Positions 28,966-37,647 of a DNA stretch of 64,000 bases are shown here, in pieces. The stretch spans positions 62,001-126,000 of the forward strand of contig NZ_JAHLPW010000002.1 in assembly GCF_018918075.1 (NCBI RefSeq). Reading direction: 5' to 3'. Below the pieces are notes generated by a model. That model was given only the letters and a program-made list of their open reading frames with translations. It had not been told where the DNA came from and ran no database searches. This DNA comes from Virgibacillus sp. MSJ-26. Lineage in GTDB: Bacteria; Bacillota; Bacilli; Bacillales; Amphibacillaceae. Within the stretch, counting starts at the first letter, position 1. Every line of letters begins with the position of its first letter. Made by a program: the position numbers and the translations under genes.

Positions 28966-29120
28966 GATGACATGGGTGTAGGAAATCTGGGGTAAAAAAA
29001 CCTGATTGGTGTTCTGCCGATGAAATGGGCGTGGAAATCCGGTGTGAAAGACCATAATTGAGGCTATGCCTATGAAATGGGCACGCAAATCCGGAGCAAA
29101 AGACCATCATCAGCGTAGCC
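28966..29120 (+). repeat. Three degenerate ~52-bp tandem units
   Basis: Units at 28966-29018, 29019-29070 and 29071-29120 (53, 52 and 50 bp) share GATGAAATGGGCG, AAATCCGG, AAAGACCAT and a terminal GCC. Units 2 and 3 are closest, unit 1 is diverged. A weaker resemblance (GTGTGAA...TAATTAGAG) reaches back into the last codons of the FGE gene. No open frame runs through. Function unknown. Confidence 0.65.
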
Positions 29121-29164
29121 ATTCAAAGGAATCTCCACTTACTATAAAATTAAGTAAAAAAATA

Positions 29165-29209
29165 ATCCGAACGCTGATTTATAAAGAAATCGGCGTTCGG
29201 ATTTTCTTA
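29165..29209 (+). terminator. Terminator after sulfatase-FGE operon
   Basis: ATCCGAACGCTGATTT pairs with AAATCGGCGTTCGGAT over 16 bp with one G-U pair, a 6-nt loop and a following TTTCTT. Confidence 0.85.
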
Positions 29210-29220
29210 TTGTTTAGCGT

Positions 29221-29421
29221 ACTATAACATTAAAACTTCTGTGGATAATTTTATACTGAAATTGGCCACGTCCAGCGCAAGGCGCCCAGCAACTAGCGAG
29301 ACTTCCTTCGCCTCCGTACGATAAGTCAACATCGGCTCACTACGTTCACCGTGTTTCCTTTATCTCCTACGGCTCAGTCCAGTCCGTACGTTGCTAAACG
29401 GGCGCCCCGCGCTTTTGTTCT
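29221..29421. repeat. Bacillaceae-type intergenic repeat, copy B
   Basis: It begins ACTATAACATTAAAACTTCT and runs through TTTATACTGAAATTGGCCACG to CCAGCGC, matching copy A (15411-15467) at most positions, and ends GGCGCCCCGCGCTTTTGTTC. As with copy A it starts shortly after a terminator hairpin. The GC-rich interior contains CCGTACG near both ends, so a long imperfect fold is likely. Spurious frames across it were discarded. Confidence 0.72.
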
Positions 29422-29455
29422 ACTTTCATTCTATGTCTGGTTTTCTTTGAATCTA

Positions 29456-31132
29456 TTAGTTAACTTTAGCCCATTTATATTCATACGTAGGCCCGATTGG
29501 ATTGGTAATGACTCCCTCCATTTTAGGGTCGACGAGCATGGCAACGAATTCCTGATAAACAGGGGCAATAGCTGCGTCTTCGAAAAGTATTTTTTCAGCT
29601 TCAATGAAGTTGTCATATCGCTCTTGTTCTTTGCCAGGCTTGGCGAGTTCATTTTGTGCTTCTTCCATTAATTCATCATATTTATCGTTAGAGTAACCCA
29701 TCAAATTGTTTTCCCCGTCGGTGATCCAGAGACTCATGAAAGAGTATGGATCCAGGTAATCTGGGCCCCAAGCAGAGAGTTGAATATCATAATCCATATT
29801 ATTAGCTAGATCTAAAGCTTGCTCTCCAGGTACTTCTTTTAGCGTTACATCGAGACCATCAAGATTAGATTCTAGTTGATTGACTAGATACTCATTCATT
29901 ATTTTTGAAGTATCACTGTCACTACCGAGGAACTCTACTTCAATTGAATCCTCGCCTAGTTCTTCTAATCCTTTTTCCCAATACTCCTTAGCTTCGTCAA
30001 CATTGTACTCGACTAGGTCGCCGTTAGCTTCTCTGATATCTCCATCCCCATCTGGTAGAGGTGCGAAATCTTCAGGTATCAATCCATTGATGGCAAGTGA
30101 TCCATCATTCAGTATTTCGTCTGCTAAGGCTTGCTTATCAAAGGCACGGCTGATGGCTGCTCGAATATTTTCATTTTCTAAAGCTTCATTACGAGTTTGA
30201 TTTAATTTTAAGTAATACGTCACAGGCTTTGATCGTGTAGCATACTCTTCAGATGATGCAAATTGATCAACAAAATCCGAATTGAGCTCAGTTCGGTCGA
30301 TTTTCCCAGTCTCAAATAGATCAACTGATGTACTGACGTCTTTGACGACTTCATATGTTAGTTTTTCTAGCTCAACTGTATCGGCATCCCAGTAATCTTC
30401 ATTTTTGACGACAATCCAAGAATCGCTTGTGCTTTCCCATTCATCTATTTTAAATGGTCCGTTATAAAGAAGAGTGTCAGATGTCTGAGCATAATCATCG
30501 CCTTGCTCTTTAATGAAATCCTCATTCAATGGTAAGAATGTACCAAACGTCATAAGTGATTCGAAGTAGGGAACAGGCTTTTCTAAATCAACAACTAAAG
30601 TATAGTCATCTTCTGCGGTTACCCCCAATTCATCTACATCTTTATCACCTTTACTAATGTCTTCAGCATTTTTTATGACTCCGTTCATCATGTAAGGACC
30701 GTATTCGGAGCCTGTTTCAGGATCTACCGCTCTTTTCCAAGCATAAACAAAATCATCTGCTGTTACTGGATCGCCATTTGACCATTTGGCATCGTCACGT
30801 AGGTTGAAGGTCCATTGCATACCATCATCGCTTTCTTCATGATCAATGGCAATGCCTTCTTTCACTTCAGCATCTTCACCTAGTCGGTAAAGCCCTTCCA
30901 TTGAAAGACCTAAAAACTGAAAGGAAGCCTCATCGGTCGCCATTGAAGAATCCATCGTAGGAATTTGGCTCTTTCTAGTAAGGTTTAAGACTTGCTCTTG
31001 TTCTTCACCAGTTGTGTCATCGCTTTCATTTGTTGCGACTTGTTCATCTTCGCCTCCTGAACACGCAGCGAGAGCCATAATAAAACAAACGCTTGTAATC
31101 ACTAGTAGTAATGTTCTGAACCTTTTATTCAT
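29456..31132 (-). CDS. Oligopeptide-type (family 5) ABC solute-binding lipoprotein
   Basis: This is a 558-residue OppA-like protein. The signal peptide ends in the lipobox LAAC (Cys24). Landmarks are LNLTRKSQIPTMDSSMATD, the family 5 signature region around FNLRDDAKWSNGDPVTADDFVYAWKRAVDP, and LSAWGPDYLDPYSFMSLW. It normally captures short peptides for an Opp permease, but no opp permease or ATPase genes are nearby, so it is an orphan. In this glycan locus it might serve glycopeptides left after O-glycan removal, which is speculation. It diverges from the oxidoreductase at 31359. Confidence 0.9.
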   Translation of the reverse strand: MNKRFRTLLLVITSVCFIMALAACSGGEDEQVATNESDDTTGEEQEQVLNLTRKSQIPTMDSSMATDEASFQFLGLSMEGLYRLGEDAEVKEGIAIDHEESDDGMQWTFNLRDDAKWSNGDPVTADDFVYAWKRAVDPETGSEYGPYMMNGVIKNAEDISKGDKDVDELGVTAEDDYTLVVDLEKPVPYFESLMTFGTFLPLNEDFIKEQGDDYAQTSDTLLYNGPFKIDEWESTSDSWIVVKNEDYWDADTVELEKLTYEVVKDVSTSVDLFETGKIDRTELNSDFVDQFASSEEYATRSKPVTYYLKLNQTRNEALENENIRAAISRAFDKQALADEILNDGSLAINGLIPEDFAPLPDGDGDIREANGDLVEYNVDEAKEYWEKGLEELGEDSIEVEFLGSDSDTSKIMNEYLVNQLESNLDGLDVTLKEVPGEQALDLANNMDYDIQLSAWGPDYLDPYSFMSLWITDGENNLMGYSNDKYDELMEEAQNELAKPGKEQERYDNFIEAEKILFEDAAIAPVYQEFVAMLVDPKMEGVITNPIGPTYEYKWAKVN

Positions 31133-31358
31133 AGTAACCTCCTTGAATCATTTACTAAATTATTTACTTAACCCATATAATACATTAAGCGTTTTCTTTT
31201 TGCAATTCTAATTTAGAGTTTTATAAATTATCTTATTTATGTTAAAATAACGTTATTATTATAGAATACAGTAAATTTAGTTAATGTCACTATGTTTTAA
31301 TGCATTTCTAACAATATGTTGAGTAAAACATTTACTAAAAAGGAAAAGGGGTTTTTAT
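31133..31358. promoter_or_regulatory. Divergent control region with LacI-like palindrome and repeated TTTACT sites
   Basis: For the minus-strand gene, TTGCAA (31200-31205), 17 bp and TATTAT (31177-31182 read in reverse) form a good promoter. AATAACGTTATT (31246-31257) is a perfect palindrome with the central CG usual for LacI-family operators. AGTAAA-ACA-TTTACT (31322-31336), AGTAAATTTAGT (31270-31281) and TTTACTAAATTATTTACTT (31151-31169) share TTTACT/AGTAAA half-sites. The LacI gene at 32683 is the obvious candidate regulator. Confidence 0.5.
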
Positions 31359-32633
31359 ATGCAACCAACAACTGCGATTTTAATTGGTGCTGGTGACAGA
31401 GGAGCAAGAGCTTATGCGCCTTATGCTCTTGACTATCCAAATGAACTGAAGATAGTCGCTGTCGCTGAGCCGAATGATGAAAGAAGGGAAAGAATTAAGG
31501 TCGAGCACAGCCTTTCAGAAGCAGATTGTGTTTCTTCCTGGAACGAAATCTTCAACATGGGAAAAGTAGCTGATATTGCTATCATTTGTACAATGGATCG
31601 ACAACATTACGAGCCAACAATGAAAGCGTTGCAACTAGGCTACCATGTCTTGCTTGAAAAGCCGATGTCTCCCGATCCAAAAGAATGTATAGCCATGGAA
31701 AAACAAGCTGAAAAATATAATCGTCAATTGACCATCTGTCATGTGCTAAGATACACCGAATTTTGGACCGCAATCAGAAATATCATTGCTGAAGGCACGA
31801 TTGGTGATGTCGCTTCTTTACAACTTAATGAAAACGTTGAGGCTATGCATATGTCCCATAGTTTTGTACGCGGGAACTGGAGCAATAAAGAAGAATCGAG
31901 TCCAATGATTTTACAAAAGTCCTGCCATGATATGGATATTATTCGTTATGTTTTGGATAAGAAATGCGAACGTATCAGTTCATATGGTTCACTCATGCAT
32001 TTTCGTCGTGAAAATAAACCTGAAGGTGCGCCACTCTACTGTCTCGACGGTTGTCCGGCAGAAGACTCGTGTCCTTTCCATGCAGGACATTATTATCTTG
32101 GCGAAGGACGGGGCTGGGCTAAAAAGTTTACTGAGGATACTTCTAATGAAGGAATCATCAACGCATTATATGAAACAGATTACGGTAAATGTGTTTATCA
32201 GCTTGATAATAATGTTGTGGACCATCAAGTCGTCAATATGGAATTCGAGGATGGGGCAACTGCAACGTTCAGTATGTGTGGCTTTACGCGAGAACAGACC
32301 CGTATTGTACAAATTATGGGGACCAAGGGAGAAATACGTGGAAAAATGGATGATAATCAAATTTCCGTTTATGACTTTCTTACCAAGCAGGAGACCATTA
32401 TTAAATTTAACCATCCGACTGGAGGACATGGTGGTGGAGACAGAGGGATTATGAAAGACTTCTTATCTGATATTAAACGAACAGATAAGCGTGAAAGCAT
32501 CTCATCAGCAAGTGCTTCTCTTGATAGCCATTTAATGGCTTTTGCGGCTGAAGAATCCAGATTAAAGAAAGGTACATCAATCGAATTGGATCAATTCTAC
32601 AATGAACTATCTAAAGAATACACTACAAGTTAA
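31359..32633 (+). CDS. Gfo/Idh/MocA-family oxidoreductase
   Basis: This 424-residue NAD(P)-dependent sugar dehydrogenase-like protein has the Rossmann motif LIGAGDRGARAY at residues 8-19 and the family EKPMSPDP segment near 100, where the lysine is catalytic. CHDMDIIRYVL near 190 supplies the usual aspartate/histidine region. A cysteine-rich insert, CLDGCPAEDSCPFHAGHYY, marks a common subgroup of unknown substrate. It is followed 49 bp later by a LacI regulator and diverges from the orphan OppA-like gene. The substrate is unknown. Confidence 0.85.
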   Translation: MQPTTAILIGAGDRGARAYAPYALDYPNELKIVAVAEPNDERRERIKVEHSLSEADCVSSWNEIFNMGKVADIAIICTMDRQHYEPTMKALQLGYHVLLEKPMSPDPKECIAMEKQAEKYNRQLTICHVLRYTEFWTAIRNIIAEGTIGDVASLQLNENVEAMHMSHSFVRGNWSNKEESSPMILQKSCHDMDIIRYVLDKKCERISSYGSLMHFRRENKPEGAPLYCLDGCPAEDSCPFHAGHYYLGEGRGWAKKFTEDTSNEGIINALYETDYGKCVYQLDNNVVDHQVVNMEFEDGATATFSMCGFTREQTRIVQIMGTKGEIRGKMDDNQISVYDFLTKQETIIKFNHPTGGHGGGDRGIMKDFLSDIKRTDKRESISSASASLDSHLMAFAAEESRLKKGTSIELDQFYNELSKEYTTS

Positions 32634-32658
32634 ATATGCTAGAATATAGGAGAAATGA

Positions 32659-33648
<990 letters not shown>

Positions 33649-33689
33649 TTGTTTTTTTATGTTCATTTTGTATAGTAGTTTTTCAGATG

Positions 33690-33726
33690 AAAATCCAAAC
33701 AGAAGCTAAATCTGCTTGGATTTTTT
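33690..33726 (+). terminator. Terminator after LacI-family gene
   Basis: AAAATCCAAACAGA and TCTGCTTGGATTTT form a 14-bp stem with one A-C mismatch and a 7-nt loop, ending in a T-run. Confidence 0.8.
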
Positions 33727-33847
33727 AATGTTATCTTCCGTAGTTTGGTAAATTCAAATAGAGATGATGATTTGTTGTTTTTAAAACTAATTCAAAATAA
33801 AAGTACTAGTATTATGACAGGTAGCGTATAGTAATTTTAAGAAAGCC

Positions 33848-33900
33848 TTTACATTAAAATATTTTTAATATATAATTTAATCAAGTGGTAATTACCACTT
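33848..33900 (+). promoter_or_regulatory. Sigma-A promoter with palindromic operator for GalNAc-type PTS
   Basis: TTTACA (33848-33853), a 17-bp spacer and a perfect TATAAT (33871-33876) are followed by the perfect 18-bp palindrome AAGTGGTAATTACCACTT (33883-33900) at the expected transcription start. The form TGGT...ACCA resembles operators of HutC/UTRA GntR proteins such as NagR and DasR. A repressor bound here would block initiation. The flanking 33727-33847 and 33901-33979 show no gene. Confidence 0.75.
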
Positions 33901-33979
33901 TGTGAATAGCTTAAAATATTAATTCTATTGTTTGTATTAAATCTAAGATAAATGTTTCAAGAGAGGAGGTTAACTTATC

Positions 33980-33999
33980 TGGTTATGACAACATAACCA
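33980..33999 (+). promoter_or_regulatory. Twin operator, copy 1
   Basis: TGGTTATGACAACATAACCA has perfect 8-bp arms around ACAA. The identical 20 bp occur at 37601-37620 before agaS. It lies about 100 bp downstream of the PTS promoter and 50 bp before the first PTS gene, so it is probably a roadblock operator of the GntR/UTRA regulator encoded between the two sites. Confidence 0.78.
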
Positions 34000-34049
34000 C
34001 CATGCAAATTTATTAAAAAATTACAGTAAGAAATCAGAGGAGAGATATT

Positions 34050-34529
34050 ATGTCAGGTCCAAATATTTTATTAACAAGAATTGATAATCGATTAGTTCAT
34101 GGTCAAGTAGGAGTTACCTGGGTTAATCACCTTGGTGCAAATTTATTAGTTGTGGCAAATGATAAGGTTTCTGAAGATGAAGTACAACAAAATCTTATGG
34201 ACATGGTATTGCCTGATACCATTCAAGCACGTTATTTTTCTTTACAAAAAACGATTGATGTTATCCATAAAGCGTCGCCTAGACAAAAGATTTTTCTTGT
34301 TGTTAAGGATGTACAAGATGCATTGAAGTTAAAACAAGGTGGAGTACCGATTGATGTGTTAAATGTAGGAAATATGCATTATGAAGAAGGTAAAAAACAA
34401 ATATCTTCTACAGTTTCAGTTAATGAACAAGATATATCAGATTTTAAAGAATTAGATAAATTAGGTGTAAAACTTGATTTGAGAAAAGTACCAAATGATA
34501 GAGGGCAAAATCTTTTAGACTTGCTGTGA
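34050..34529 (+). CDS. agaB: PTS mannose/sorbose-family EIIB, GalNAc type
   Basis: This is a 159-residue cytoplasmic phosphocarrier. The phosphorylated histidine is H17 in RIDNRLVHGQVGVTW, the family signature. With the EIIC, EIID and EIIA genes that follow it forms a complete mannose-family system. The nearby AgaS isomerase and tagatose pathway make GalNAc (or galactosamine) the likely substrate, delivered as the 6-phosphate. The gene name follows that inference. AGGAGAG precedes the ATG. Confidence 0.85.
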   Translation: MSGPNILLTRIDNRLVHGQVGVTWVNHLGANLLVVANDKVSEDEVQQNLMDMVLPDTIQARYFSLQKTIDVIHKASPRQKIFLVVKDVQDALKLKQGGVPIDVLNVGNMHYEEGKKQISSTVSVNEQDISDFKELDKLGVKLDLRKVPNDRGQNLLDLL

Positions 34530-34621
34530 ATGTTATAGATTTATTCATCCCTTCATTCTTTAAGAGGCTTCTAACTTAGTAGAAGCTTCTAAAATAAAAC
34601 TTTATAAAAGGAGGTATTTTA

Positions 34622-35383
34622 ATGTTAATGGAAGCGCTTTTAATCGCCTTATGGGCAGGTATTATCGGGATTGACCTTTATGTTGGTTTAACCCACATTC
34701 ACCGCCCAGTGGTGAGTGGATTAGTTGTTGGATTAATTTTAGGAGATGTGACAACCGGTTTAATAGTTGGGGGTACATTAGAACTCATTTGGATGGGGAT
34801 GGTTCCACTTGCAGGAGCCCAGCCACCTAACGTTGTAATCGGTGGGGTTATTGGTACAGCATTTGGGATTATATCTGGTCAAGACCCAAATGTAGCTGTA
34901 GGGGTAGCTATTCCGTTTGCAGTGGCAGTTCAAGCTTTAATTACTTTGTTTTTTACAGCTTTCTCTCCAGTCATGCATAAAGCAGATGAATTTGCTTTAA
35001 ACGCTAATTATCGAGGGATAGAGTATATTAACTATCTAGGTATTGCTATTTTATTTGTATTTAACGCATTAATTGCATTTCTGCCTATTTACTTTGGTGC
35101 GAATCAAGCAGCAGCTATTGTTGAATCTGTCCCTGAATGGATTATTGACGGATTAGGTGTTGCTGGGGGTATCCTACCAGCTATTGGATTTGCAATGTTG
35201 CTGAAAATTATGTTGAAAAAAGAATATATTATGTTCATGATCGTAGGGTTCGTATTAGCTGCCTACTTAGAATTACCAATATTGGCAATTGCCTTAATTG
35301 GTCTAGCGATTGCATTGTATGATTTCTACAAAAGTAAACAAGATCCACCCGCTCGAGAGGAGGAAATAACAGATGGTATCTAA
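34622..35383 (+). CDS. agaW: PTS mannose/sorbose-family EIIC, GalNAc type
   Basis: This is a 253-residue membrane channel subunit. Typical family segments are HRPVVSGLVVGLILGDVTTG and GGTLELIWMGMVPLAGAQPPN, followed by several hydrophobic helices. An AAAGGAGG site precedes the ATG. Its last 11 bp overlap the EIID start, so the two are translationally coupled. Substrate assignment rests on context (AgaS, LacC and GatY genes downstream). Confidence 0.86.
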   Translation: MLMEALLIALWAGIIGIDLYVGLTHIHRPVVSGLVVGLILGDVTTGLIVGGTLELIWMGMVPLAGAQPPNVVIGGVIGTAFGIISGQDPNVAVGVAIPFAVAVQALITLFFTAFSPVMHKADEFALNANYRGIEYINYLGIAILFVFNALIAFLPIYFGANQAAAIVESVPEWIIDGLGVAGGILPAIGFAMLLKIMLKKEYIMFMIVGFVLAAYLELPILAIALIGLAIALYDFYKSKQDPPAREEEITDGI

Positions 35384-36191
35384 TTATGAATATCAGGATA
35401 CAACTCCAAGTGAAAAACTGAATGCGAAACAACTAAGAACGTTAACGTACAGATCTTTACTTCTACAAGCATCTTTTAACTACGAAAGAATGCAGGCTGC
35501 TGGTTGGTTATATTCCATTCTTCCAGGATTAAGACAAGCGCATAAGAATAAAAAAGACTTAAGTAAAGCAATGAAAGATCACTTAGAATTTTTCAATACA
35601 CACCCGTTTCTAGTTACATTTATCATGGGAATTATTCTCGCAATGGAACAAAATAAGGAAGATAGGGAAGTAATTAGAGGGATAAAGATTGCGACAATGG
35701 GTCCCTTAGGTGGAATTGGAGATGCTCTATTCTATCTAACTTTACTTCCGATTACAGCGAGTATTGGTGCTTCCTTGGCAATAGAGGGAAATATACTAGG
35801 ACCAATTATTTTTATAGTCGTATTTAATATTATTCACTTCGGTACTCGTTTTGGTTTAATGAAGTTCGGTTATGAAGCAGGAGTCAGTGCTATTGCAAAA
35901 TTAAAAGAAAGTACACAACAAATCTCACGTGCAGCTTCAATTGTAGGTTTGACAGTTGTCGGTGGACTTATAGCGACATTCGTTGCATTCGAAATAGACT
36001 ATGTTTGGGTTTCTGGTGAGGCAGAGTTAGACATCCAAACAGAAGTCTTGGATGATATCATGCCAGGTCTATTACCAATTGTGTATACTTTATTAGTTTA
36101 TTGGCTATTAAAACGAGGACGCTCTCCTTTATTATTAATCGGGTTAACCGTTTTAGTAGGTTTATTAGGAGCTTTCTTAGGAATAATGTAA
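35373..36191 (+). CDS. agaD: PTS mannose/sorbose-family EIID, GalNAc type
   Basis: This is a 272-residue membrane subunit. Family landmarks are FNYERMQAAGWLYSILPGLR, FFNTHPFLVTFIMGIILAMEQN and GPLGGIGDALFYLTLLPI. It overlaps the EIIC gene by 11 bp and begins inside that gene's last codons with a GAGGAGG site. EIIC and EIID together form the sugar channel. Confidence 0.88.
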   Translation: MVSNYEYQDTTPSEKLNAKQLRTLTYRSLLLQASFNYERMQAAGWLYSILPGLRQAHKNKKDLSKAMKDHLEFFNTHPFLVTFIMGIILAMEQNKEDREVIRGIKIATMGPLGGIGDALFYLTLLPITASIGASLAIEGNILGPIIFIVVFNIIHFGTRFGLMKFGYEAGVSAIAKLKESTQQISRAASIVGLTVVGGLIATFVAFEIDYVWVSGEAELDIQTEVLDDIMPGLLPIVYTLLVYWLLKRGRSPLLLIGLTVLVGLLGAFLGIM

Positions 36192-36236
36192 GACGACATA
36201 CAAATTTCATATTATTGAGTAGAACTTAATTTTAAA

Positions 36237-36279
36237 CTATGGAATATATTTATCTCTTAAGGGTGGGTATATTCCATAG
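36237..36279 (+). terminator. Intercistronic hairpin between EIID and EIIA genes
   Basis: CTATGGAATATA and TATATTCCATAG form a perfect 12-bp stem with a 19-nt loop. No U-run follows, so it probably affects message stability or processing and not full termination. Confidence 0.5.
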
Positions 36280-36305
36280 AAAGGTTGTTAGAAAGGATGG
36301 TTTAA

Positions 36306-36722
36306 ATGATTGGTTTAGTTTTGACAGGACACGGTGCTTTCCCGAATGGAATGTTAGAATCCATTCAGTTAATTACAGGAGAAATTGATCAAATTAAAGT
36401 AATCCCATTTGAAAATGATCAAAATAAATTACATGAAGAATTAGAAAAGGCGATAGAAGAAGTTGATAATGGAGATGGAGTAGTTTGTTTTACAGATTTA
36501 GCGGGAGGTACGCCTTTTAATGTAAGCAGTAAATTAGCAGCTGAAAGAGAAAATGTACGAGTTATTGGAGGAACCAACTCTCCCATGCTTTTATCAGCTG
36601 TGTTTCAACGTGAATCAGATCTTAATTCATTTGTAGAACTGGTATTAGCAGAAGGAAAGAATAATATAAAAGAGTTTAAAATGAAAACTGTAAAAGAACA
36701 GGAAACCAATGATGGAATTTAG
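36306..36722 (+). CDS. agaF: PTS mannose-family EIIA, GalNAc type
   Basis: This 138-residue phosphocarrier accepts phosphate from HPr on H9 in VLTGHGAFPNGM and passes it to the EIIB protein. VVCFTDLAGGTPFNVSSKLA is the second family landmark. It is the last PTS gene, separated from EIID by a hairpin and preceded by an AAAGGATG site. Confidence 0.88.
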   Translation: MIGLVLTGHGAFPNGMLESIQLITGEIDQIKVIPFENDQNKLHEELEKAIEEVDNGDGVVCFTDLAGGTPFNVSSKLAAERENVRVIGGTNSPMLLSAVFQRESDLNSFVELVLAEGKNNIKEFKMKTVKEQETNDGI

Positions 36723-36859
36723 TCAATAGATCTTCGGTATCGAACGATTTTTTATAATAGAGAATTTAAAAGATATGGTGTCATGATTGTCTTTTGCTAA
36801 GATTGAATATATAATGAGATTTGATATGCAGCTAGATGGTAGTGAGGTGGGGGATTCAC

Positions 36860-37576
36860 ATGGATAAAACAAGTAAGATTCCTTTATATTTACAATTAAT
36901 GAGGGAACTCATCAAAAAAATTAATGAAGGAACTTACGTAGAGCATAACAAGCTTCCCTCTGAACGTGAGTTGTGTAATATATATGAACTCAGTAGAATT
37001 ACAGTAAGGCAAGCATTTCAAGAACTTGAAAGAGAAGGATATATTTATAAACTTCATGGAAAAGGCACGTTTGTCGCACCTAAATCATATAATCAAAAAT
37101 TAGTTAAACTTTATAGTTTCACGGAGGAAATGAGTAAAATTGGAAAAAAGCCAACCACAAGAGTCCTATCTTTTAATAAAATCACTATAGATGAACGACT
37201 TGCTGAAAAAATGGAGTTAGAACCACTAGATAGTGTCTATCAAGTCACTCGTCTACGTTTAGCAGATGGCGAACCACTCATGTATGAAACCTCATTTTTA
37301 CCATGTAGGGTTTTTCCGAATTTAATAAAAGATGAACTAGTGAATAAACCAATGTATGATATTTTCTCAGATAAGTATGGCGTTGTTGTCACGAAAGCAA
37401 TGGAGCGTTTTTCAGCTACAACAATCCGTCACGAAGAAGCAAGTCATTTAATGGTGAGAGAAGATCACCCTGCCATGCTTGTAAAACGTCTTGCCTATTA
37501 TAATGAGACGCTAATTGAGTATACGACGAGTGTTGCACGAGGTGATAAGTTTTATTATACAGTGGAACTAACTTAA
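36860..37576 (+). CDS. GntR-family (HutC/UTRA) regulator of GalNAc genes
   Basis: This 238-residue protein begins MDKTSKIPLYLQLMRELI, with the winged helix to about 75 (ERELCNIYELSRITVRQAF, GKGTFVAP) and a UTRA domain to the end (TTSVARGDKFYY). The ATG at 36860 follows GAGGTGGGG and is preferred over an ATG 24 bp upstream. It lies between the GalNAc-type PTS and agaS, both preceded by the identical TGGTTATG operator, so it is their likely repressor. UTRA proteins of such loci usually sense an amino-sugar phosphate. Confidence 0.88.
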   Translation: MDKTSKIPLYLQLMRELIKKINEGTYVEHNKLPSERELCNIYELSRITVRQAFQELEREGYIYKLHGKGTFVAPKSYNQKLVKLYSFTEEMSKIGKKPTTRVLSFNKITIDERLAEKMELEPLDSVYQVTRLRLADGEPLMYETSFLPCRVFPNLIKDELVNKPMYDIFSDKYGVVVTKAMERFSATTIRHEEASHLMVREDHPAMLVKRLAYYNETLIEYTTSVARGDKFYYTVELT

Positions 37577-37600
37577 AGAAATCATGCATATTGCTTTAAC

Positions 37601-37620
37601 TGGTTATGACAACATAACCA
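37601..37620 (+). promoter_or_regulatory. Twin operator, copy 2
   Basis: This is identical over 20 bp to 33980-33999. It ends 27 bp before the agaS ATG and starts 24 bp after the GntR/UTRA stop. No strong promoter was seen between the two genes, so it may regulate read-through or a weak local promoter. Confidence 0.78.
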
Positions 37621-37647
37621 TGGAAAACTTTAACAGGAGGAATATCG

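Noticed and set aside
28966..29120. CRISPR array
   Set aside because: The units are directly adjacent and vary throughout, with no constant repeat and unique spacers, and no cas genes are nearby.
29351..29671. 106-residue plus-strand frame
   Set aside because: It crosses repeat B and the end of the OppA-like gene in antisense, with a composition typical of a shadow frame.
31359..32633. GH109 alpha-N-acetylgalactosaminidase instead of an oxidoreductase
   Set aside because: GH109 enzymes share the NAD-binding fold and the context is tempting, but the cysteine-rich insert and sequence landmarks fit an ordinary Gfo/Idh/MocA subgroup, and there is no export signal.
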